A stretch of 14,837 nt of DNA from Actinomycetota bacterium (GTDB lineage: Bacteria > Actinomycetota > Acidimicrobiia > Acidimicrobiales > Ilumatobacteraceae): assembly GCA_010024485.1 (NCBI GenBank), contig RGGX01000015.1:1-14837 (forward strand), in the 5' to 3' direction. The first letter of the stretch is position 1. Each line of letters opens with the position of its first letter. The notes under the pieces are model-generated. The model searched no databases and had not been told where the DNA came from. It saw only the letters and a program-made list of their open reading frames with translations. Positions 7,191 through 10,521 of this stretch are shown in pieces. A program made the translations under genes and the position numbers.

Positions 7191-7861
7191 GCGCGGTTCT
7201 CGAGCCGGTCGCGCTCGATGATCCGGTAGTTGCGCTCGTGCTGCTCGAGCCAGCCGAGTCGCGCGAAGCTGGCGATCGCCTTGTTGACGCGCTCTCGTGA
7301 GGCGCCGACCATGCCGGCCAACTCCTCCTGGGTGACCGGTAGTACGAACTCGTCGCGACCGCCGGACAGCTCGATGAGTTTCTTCGCGGTGCGTCCGGTG
7401 ACGTCGAGGAAGACCGAGTCGGCGAGCACCTCGTCCATGGCGCGGAGACGACGGGCGAGCATCCGCGCCGCGTTCCACAACAGCGCCGGATCCTCGTCGA
7501 GCATGTCGCGGACCGCTTCGAAGGGGATCTCGAGCACCGTCGAGACACTGAGGGCTCGCGCTCCCGCGGACCTCGGACCGTCGTCGAGGAGGCCGAGTTC
7601 GCCGAAGAGATCACCGTCCTCCATGAGCGCGACCACCGACTCGCGGTCGTCGACCTCGCTCGACATCACGATCGCGATCCGGCCGGTCACCACGATGAAG
7701 AGGAAGTGCGGGGTGTCGCCCTCAGCGAAGAGCGTCTCGCCCCGGGAGAGCTGCCGCTCATGCGACCGTGAGGCGACGCGCTCGAGCGCGGGCGTGGAGG
7801 CGTCAGCGAAGAAGTCGACCTTCGCGAGGAGCTCGATGAGAGGGGAACCGTTGTCTGCCAT
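7184..7861 (-). CDS. Crp/Fnr-family transcriptional regulator
   Basis: A 225-residue protein with a cyclic-nucleotide-binding domain (about 10-125) and a C-terminal winged helix. The effector-binding loop reads GELGLLDDGPRSAGARA at 87-103; the GE-x-R-x-A pattern fits a cNMP-binding pocket, so cAMP or a similar ligand is possible. A helix-turn-helix lies at 177-206 (TQEELAGMVGASRERVNKAI). No Fnr-type N-terminal cysteine cluster is present, which argues against an Fe-S oxygen sensor. Start: ATG at 7861, preceded by GGGGAG on the minus strand. The start codons of this gene and the divergent ispD are only 30 bp apart, so this regulator may control its own promoter and ispD, although no clear Crp-type operator is visible in the gap. 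Confidence 0.92.
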   Translation of the reverse strand: MADNGSPLIELLAKVDFFADASTPALERVASRSHERQLSRGETLFAEGDTPHFLFIVVTGRIAIVMSSEVDDRESVVALMEDGDLFGELGLLDDGPRSAGARALSVSTVLEIPFEAVRDMLDEDPALLWNAARMLARRLRAMDEVLADSVFLDVTGRTAKKLIELSGGRDEFVLPVTQEELAGMVGASRERVNKAIASFARLGWLEQHERNYRIIERDRLENRAR

Positions 7862-7891
7862 CTCCCCAGCACGGTACTACCCTCCGGAGGT
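7862..7891. promoter_or_regulatory. Divergent 30-bp promoter region between the Crp-like gene and ispD
   Basis: On the plus strand TACCCT (7878-7883) lies 8 nt before the ispD GTG at 7892. On the minus strand TACCGT (7871-7876) lies 9 nt before the regulator's ATG at 7861. The two -10 elements are one base apart, so polymerase probably cannot occupy both at once. A perfect 10-bp palindrome CCTCCGGAGG (7881-7890) overlaps the plus-strand element and could be an operator. Confidence 0.4.
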
Positions 7892-8533
7892 GTGACCCAT
7901 GGCGCGACGGTGTGGACGGTCGTCGTCGGAGCCGGTCGCGGCCAACGTTTCGGCGGCCAGAAGCAGTACGAGTCGGTTGGCGGCTCCCGCATCATCGACC
8001 GGGCTGTCGAGGTGGCCCGCGCCGCGAGTTCGGGTGTCGTGGTCGTCGTCCCACCGGAGGATGCCGACCGGGAGAACGGGGTGGCCGGTGGTGACTCGAG
8101 AGCCGCCAGCGTTCGCGCCGGACTCGCCGCCGTCCCCGCTGATGCCGGTGTGATCTGCGTCCATGACGCGGCCCGTCCGTTCGCATCGTCCGAGTTGTTC
8201 GAGCGGGTCATCGGCGCGGTCCGCGACGGCGCCGATGGGGCGGTGCCGGGACTGCCGGTGAGCGACACCATCAAGGTGGTCGAGGAGGTCGACGGCCGAA
8301 CACGGGTGCTATCGACCCCCGACCGCACCACACTGAGCGCCGTGCAGACCCCGCAGGCCTTCCGCGCCGATGCGCTCCGAGCTGCCCATGCCCGCGGGGC
8401 CGAGGGCACCGATGATGCCTCGCTGGTCGAGGCCGTCGGTGGTGTCGTCGTCGTGGTGGAGGGCGAGATCGGGAACCGGAAGATCACGACCGTCGACGAT
8501 CTCGAATGGGCCCGAGGGCAGGTCGCGTCGTGA
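7892..8533 (+). CDS. ispD: 2-C-methyl-D-erythritol 4-phosphate cytidylyltransferase
   Basis: A 213-residue enzyme of the MEP isoprenoid pathway that couples CTP to methylerythritol 4-phosphate. The nucleotide-binding loop is at 13-25 (GAGRGQRFGG-QKQ), a GGDSRAASVRAGL segment at 67-79 aligns with the family's GG..R..SV..GL, and HDAARPF is at 91-97. SDTIKVV, TPQAF and the C-terminal GNRKITTVDDLEWA complete the fold. It is somewhat shorter than typical members (about 230) but has no obvious gap. Start: GTG 7892, placed by the -10 element at leaderless distance. The GGAGG at 7886-7890 is too close to serve this GTG, and the next in-frame GTG (7910) would cut into the first strand. It is overlapped by ispF. 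Confidence 0.93.
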   Translation: MTHGATVWTVVVGAGRGQRFGGQKQYESVGGSRIIDRAVEVARAASSGVVVVVPPEDADRENGVAGGDSRAASVRAGLAAVPADAGVICVHDAARPFASSELFERVIGAVRDGADGAVPGLPVSDTIKVVEEVDGRTRVLSTPDRTTLSAVQTPQAFRADALRAAHARGAEGTDDASLVEAVGGVVVVVEGEIGNRKITTVDDLEWARGQVAS

Positions 8534-9024
8534 GCCTCCCCGAGGTGCGCGTCGGTCAGGGGTTCGACGTCCATCGCTTCCGGGACGCGAGCACGGAGGC
8601 CGATGGCCGACGACTGGTGCTCGGCGGTTGCGCCTTCGACGATGAACCCGCTCTCGTCGGACACTCCGATGCCGACGTCCCGGCCCACGCGATCGCAGAC
8701 GCGCTCCTGTCGGCAGCCGGGCTCGGAGATCTCGGAACGCTCTTCCCCGACACCGATCCCCGATGGGAGGGGGCCGATTCCGTGGCTCTCCTCGCTGAGG
8801 TCGCCGCGATGGTGCGGGCCGATGGATGGACGATCGGCAACGCATCGGTCGCGGTGGTGTGCGAGCGACCCCGGATCGCGCCGCGTCGAGCCGAGATGGA
8901 GTCGAACCTGTCCGAGGCGATCGGCGCCGCGGTCTCGTTGACCGGCCGCCGGGCTGAGGGCCTCGGAGCGATCGGCCGGGTGGAGGGCATCGCCGGCTTC
9001 GCCTCGGTGGTGATCCTCCGATGA
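8530..9024 (+). CDS. ispF: 2-C-methyl-D-erythritol 2,4-cyclodiphosphate synthase
   Basis: A 164-residue enzyme that cyclises CDP-methylerythritol 2-phosphate to methylerythritol cyclodiphosphate with loss of CMP. The metal ligands are visible: Asp13 and His15 in GQGFDVHRF, and His53 in the VGHSDADVPAHAIADALL segment. GLGDLGTLFPDTDP (65-77) is the substrate loop; the usual His before FPDTD is Thr-Leu here, a mild departure. The C-terminal RAEGLGAIGRVEGIA is characteristic. Start: GTG 8530 overlapping the ispD stop (GTGA), so the two are translationally coupled. The rlmB ATG overlaps its own stop in the same way. Confidence 0.95.
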   Translation: MSLPEVRVGQGFDVHRFRDASTEADGRRLVLGGCAFDDEPALVGHSDADVPAHAIADALLSAAGLGDLGTLFPDTDPRWEGADSVALLAEVAAMVRADGWTIGNASVAVVCERPRIAPRRAEMESNLSEAIGAAVSLTGRRAEGLGAIGRVEGIAGFASVVILR

Positions 9025-9836
9025 CCGGCCAGCGCCGGAATGCCCGTGGCTCGGGTCGGCAGGGATCCTCGAAGCCCGCCCGCTCGGGTGGGGGAGCGCG
9101 CCGCGGTGGGCCGAAGTCGGGTGGAGCCCGGCGTGGCGGCCCCAACCGCTCCGGTTCGGGAGCCCCTCGCAGCCGGGGGGCCGGTCGCACCGGTCCGGTT
9201 CGGGCCGACGGTGATGACCGTGGGTCGCGACCGAAGACGCTGGGTGGCGAGCAGATCGAGGGCCGTCAGGCCGTCCGGGAACTCCTCCTTGCTCAGCGGC
9301 GCCGAACCCGCGAGATATGGATCTCGTCGGAACTGGAGGGCTCCGACGGTGTCGAGGACATCGAGGCGCTGGCCCGCGCCAACCGGGTCTCGGTCTCCTA
9401 CGTCGCGCGCAAGCGACTCGAGTCGACCGCGCGCTCCGAGGCGCCGCAGGGTGTGATCGCCTTCGCGGGGCCGATCCCCGAGGCCGACTTCGCATCCATC
9501 GTGCGTCGTCGTCAGGGGCACGTGCCGTTCATCGTGGCCGTCGATGGGGTCACCGATCCAGGCAACCTCGGGGCGATCCTGCGCAGTTGCGAGGGTGCCG
9601 GGGTCGACGCGGTCGTGGTGCCTCGACATCGGGCGGTGCATGTGACACCGACGGTCGCCAAGGCCGCCGCGGGTGCCGTCGAGCATGTGCCGATCGCGGT
9701 GGTCCCGGGCCTCCCGGCTGCGCTCAGCCGGCTGCGCGACGCGGGTGTGTGGATCGTCGGTCTCGATGACGCGGCCGACCGGGACCTCTTCGAGCTCGGC
9801 GTGGGCATCGGTAGCCTGACGAGCGCGCCGGGTTAG
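9021..9836 (+). CDS. rlmB: 23S rRNA (guanosine-2'-O)-methyltransferase RlmB/TrmH family, 3'-truncated
   Basis: A SPOUT-family enzyme expected to methylate the ribose of a guanosine in 23S rRNA. Residues 1-72 are an Arg/Gly/Ser-rich, probably disordered and RNA-binding tail. Residues 74-150 are the small substrate-binding domain (GGEQIEGRQAVRELL to QGVIAFA). The catalytic domain begins with motif 1, DGVTDPGNLGAILRS, at 175-189 (Asn182, Arg188). The protein ends at 271 with GIGSLTSAPG, after GLDDAADRDLFEL. The family normally continues another 55-65 residues with motif 2 (LGxEGxGL) and motif 3 (PMxGxxxSLNVSxA), which make the S-adenosylmethionine knot. These are absent, and the stop codon falls inside the tRNA-Thr gene. 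The product is therefore probably inactive, unless the sequence is missing bases here. Start: ATG 9021 overlapping the ispF stop (ATGA). Confidence 0.85.
   Translation: MTGQRRNARGSGRQGSSKPARSGGGARRGGPKSGGARRGGPNRSGSGAPRSRGAGRTGPVRADGDDRGSRPKTLGGEQIEGRQAVRELLLAQRRRTREIWISSELEGSDGVEDIEALARANRVSVSYVARKRLESTARSEAPQGVIAFAGPIPEADFASIVRRRQGHVPFIVAVDGVTDPGNLGAILRSCEGAGVDAVVVPRHRAVHVTPTVAKAAAGAVEHVPIAVVPGLPAALSRLRDAGVWIVGLDDAADRDLFELGVGIGSLTSAPG
9789..9817 (+). promoter_or_regulatory. Probable tRNA-Thr promoter inside the truncated rlmB end
   Basis: TTCGAG (9789-9794) and TAGCCT (9812-9817) are separated by 17 bp, and TAGCCT ends 9 nt before the tRNA. The -35 match to TTGACA is partial. Its position suggests that the sequence around the last rlmB codons belongs to the tRNA locus rather than to the methyltransferase. 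Confidence 0.4.
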
Positions 9837-9902
9837 CTCAGTTGGTAGAGCACTTGACTTGTAATCATGTGGTCGCGGGTTCGATTCCCGCACCCGGCTC
9901 CA
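9827..9902 (+). tRNA. tRNA-Thr (anticodon UGU)
   Basis: The full cloverleaf folds. Acceptor GCCGGGT pairs with ACCCGGC, the D-arm is GCTC/GAGC with an 8-nt loop, and the T-arm GCGGG/CCCGC has loop TTCGATT. The anticodon loop CTTGTAA has TGT at 34-36 and so reads ACA. Discriminator T (9899) is followed by an encoded CCA (9900-9902). The anticodon stem CTTGA/TCATG has a U28-U42 mismatch; an A at 42 would make it perfect. The last 32 bp (9869-9900) are repeated at 10405-10436, marking the 3' end as an integration site. The stop codon of rlmB lies within the 5' end. Confidence 0.95.
9869..9900 (+). repeat. Direct repeat copy 1 (attL-like, inside tRNA-Thr)
   Basis: 32 bp running from tRNA position 43 to the first base after the discriminator. 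It is identical to 10405-10436; the bases on either side differ (T then G... versus C then G... on the left, CAC versus GAG on the right), so the repeat ends are sharp. Confidence 0.9.
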
Positions 9903-9943
9903 CTCGCCTCCCAGCGGAAAACACCGTCGGGACACCCCATCCG

Positions 9944-9949
9944 TACGGT
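9944..9949 (+). promoter_or_regulatory. -10-like TACGGT for the DUF4160 gene (leaderless type)
   Basis: TACGGT ends 7 nt before the GTG at 9957. It matches the promoter spacing used by chromosomal genes in the window and supports GTG 9957 over upstream in-frame codons that would translate tRNA sequence. Confidence 0.4.
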
Positions 9950-9956
9950 GGACGGT

Positions 9957-10217
9957 GTGCCCAGAATCTCCGCCTTTCACGGGATCATCATCGCGATGTA
10001 CTTCGACGATCATCCGCCTGCGCATTTCCATGCCAGGTTCGGCGAGCACGAGGCGCAGATCGAGATTGCGACCGGCGAGGTACTCCGCGGTCACCTTCCT
10101 CGGCGCGCTCGAGGACTCGTCGAGGAGTGGGTCGGATTGCACCGCGATGAATTGATGGACGACTGGGCGCGAGCCGCGCGTCAGGAGCCGCTGCGTAGAA
10201 TCGAACCGCTGCCATGA
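9957..10217 (+). CDS. DUF4160 domain protein
   Basis: An 86-residue protein that is essentially one DUF4160 domain. It has the family hallmark IAMYFDDHPPAHFHARFGE at 12-30, with the His-Pro-Pro-x-His-Phe-His core, then a short beta strand (AQIEIATGEVLRGHLP) and a helical end (EEWVGLHRDELMDDWARA). The biochemical role is unknown. Genes of this family are very often followed directly by a DUF2442 gene, as here (ATGA overlap), and such pairs have been suspected of being toxin-antitoxin-like modules; nothing in the sequence proves that. Start: GTG 9957, set by the promoter element and the domain start. The longer frame from 9867 would include translated tRNA and is rejected. The gene lies between the tRNA-derived direct repeats. 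Confidence 0.85.
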   Translation: MPRISAFHGIIIAMYFDDHPPAHFHARFGEHEAQIEIATGEVLRGHLPRRARGLVEEWVGLHRDELMDDWARAARQEPLRRIEPLP

Positions 10218-10468
10218 GCGCCCCGTATGAGATCCGAGCCGTCGAGCACCTCGACGGGCATCGTCTTCGGCTGACATTCGCCGATGGTCTTGTCGGCGAT
10301 ATCGATCTCGCCGACCGCTTCACCGGTCCGGTCGGGCCGGTGTTCGAACCTCTTCGCGAGGTCGACTACTTCGCGCAGGTCAGCGTCGACGAGGAACTGG
10401 GGACGTGGTCGCGGGTTCGATTCCCGCACCCGGCTCGAGAGCACGGGCGGTGGTTGCCTCAGCACTAG
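10214..10468 (+). CDS. DUF2442 domain protein with chimeric, tRNA-derived C-terminus
   Basis: An 84-residue frame whose first 64 or so residues are a recognisable DUF2442 domain: HLDGHRLRLTFADGLVGDID, then LADRFTGPVGPVFEPL, REVDYFAQVSVDEELGT. The family normally goes on from this Gly-Thr into a short conserved WPNGADL-type end. Here the frame enters the 32-bp tRNA repeat at the third base of the Thr codon (10405), so the remaining residues (WSRVRFPHPA and on) are translated tRNA and flank. The native C-terminus has been lost or replaced at exactly the repeat boundary. Start: ATG 10214 overlapping the DUF4160 stop, so the two are co-translated. The TAG stop is part of a TAGTCT promoter-like hexamer. 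Whether the shortened protein still works is unknown. Confidence 0.8.
   Translation: MSAPYEIRAVEHLDGHRLRLTFADGLVGDIDLADRFTGPVGPVFEPLREVDYFAQVSVDEELGTWSRVRFPHPAREHGRWLPQH
10405..10436 (+). repeat. Direct repeat copy 2 (attR-like partial tRNA-Thr)
   Basis: An exact copy of the last 32 bp of the tRNA-Thr region, with no 5' half of a tRNA before it, so it is not a second tRNA gene. It lies within the 3' end of the DUF2442 frame and 85 bp before the start of the fusion gene. Confidence 0.9.
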
Positions 10469-10471
10469 TCT
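10466..10471 (+). promoter_or_regulatory. -10-like TAGTCT upstream of the phosphonate fusion gene
   Basis: TAGTCT begins with the DUF2442 stop codon and lies about 50 bp before the fusion gene start, which would give a leader of roughly 40-45 nt carrying a Shine-Dalgarno sequence. No good -35 is seen, so support is modest. Confidence 0.35.
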
Positions 10472-10508
10472 CGGCGCGTCCGGACGCGGTGTCCGGCGAC
10501 TGAAACTC

Positions 10509-10513
10509 GGAGG
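10509..10513 (+). promoter_or_regulatory. Shine-Dalgarno GGAGG that sets a TTG start
   Basis: GGAGG ends 8 nt before TTG 10522, ideal spacing. The in-frame GTG at 10513 overlaps the Shine-Dalgarno sequence itself and has no site of its own, so the TTG is the better start. Confidence 0.7.
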
Positions 10514-10521
10514 TGGTCGGG

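Larger units (their letters stand above)
9869..10436 (+). mobile_element. tRNA-flanked mini-element or integration scar carrying DUF4160-DUF2442
   Basis: A perfect 32-bp direct repeat of the tRNA-Thr 3' end (T-arm to discriminator plus one C) bounds a 536-bp unit. This is the layout left by site-specific integration into a tRNA gene: the target tRNA is kept whole at the left end and a partial copy lies at the right end. The unit holds only a DUF4160-DUF2442 pair and no integrase or excisionase. It is either the remnant of a larger island shortened by deletion or a tiny passenger moved by an integrase in trans. Recombination between the repeats would excise it cleanly and leave one intact tRNA. 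Confidence 0.6.

Noticed and set aside
7687..9495. Long open frame (602 codons) on the minus strand opposite the regulator, ispD, ispF and rlmB
   Set aside because: Arg/Pro/Ser-rich translation with no recognisable domain, lying opposite well-supported genes; an artefact of high GC.
9842..10150. Open frame starting inside the tRNA
   Set aside because: Its first residues are the translation of a tRNA T-arm, and the rest is DUF4160 in the wrong frame.
8556..10277. Long open frame (573 codons) on the minus strand across ispF, rlmB and the tRNA
   Set aside because: It crosses a tRNA and three supported genes in antisense and shows no domain.
10405..10436. A second tRNA gene
   Set aside because: Only the T-arm and 3' acceptor half are present; no D-arm or anticodon arm lies upstream.
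10513..10515. GTG as start of the fusion gene
   Set aside because: It overlaps the Shine-Dalgarno GGAGG, which is ideally placed for TTG 10522 nine bases downstream.
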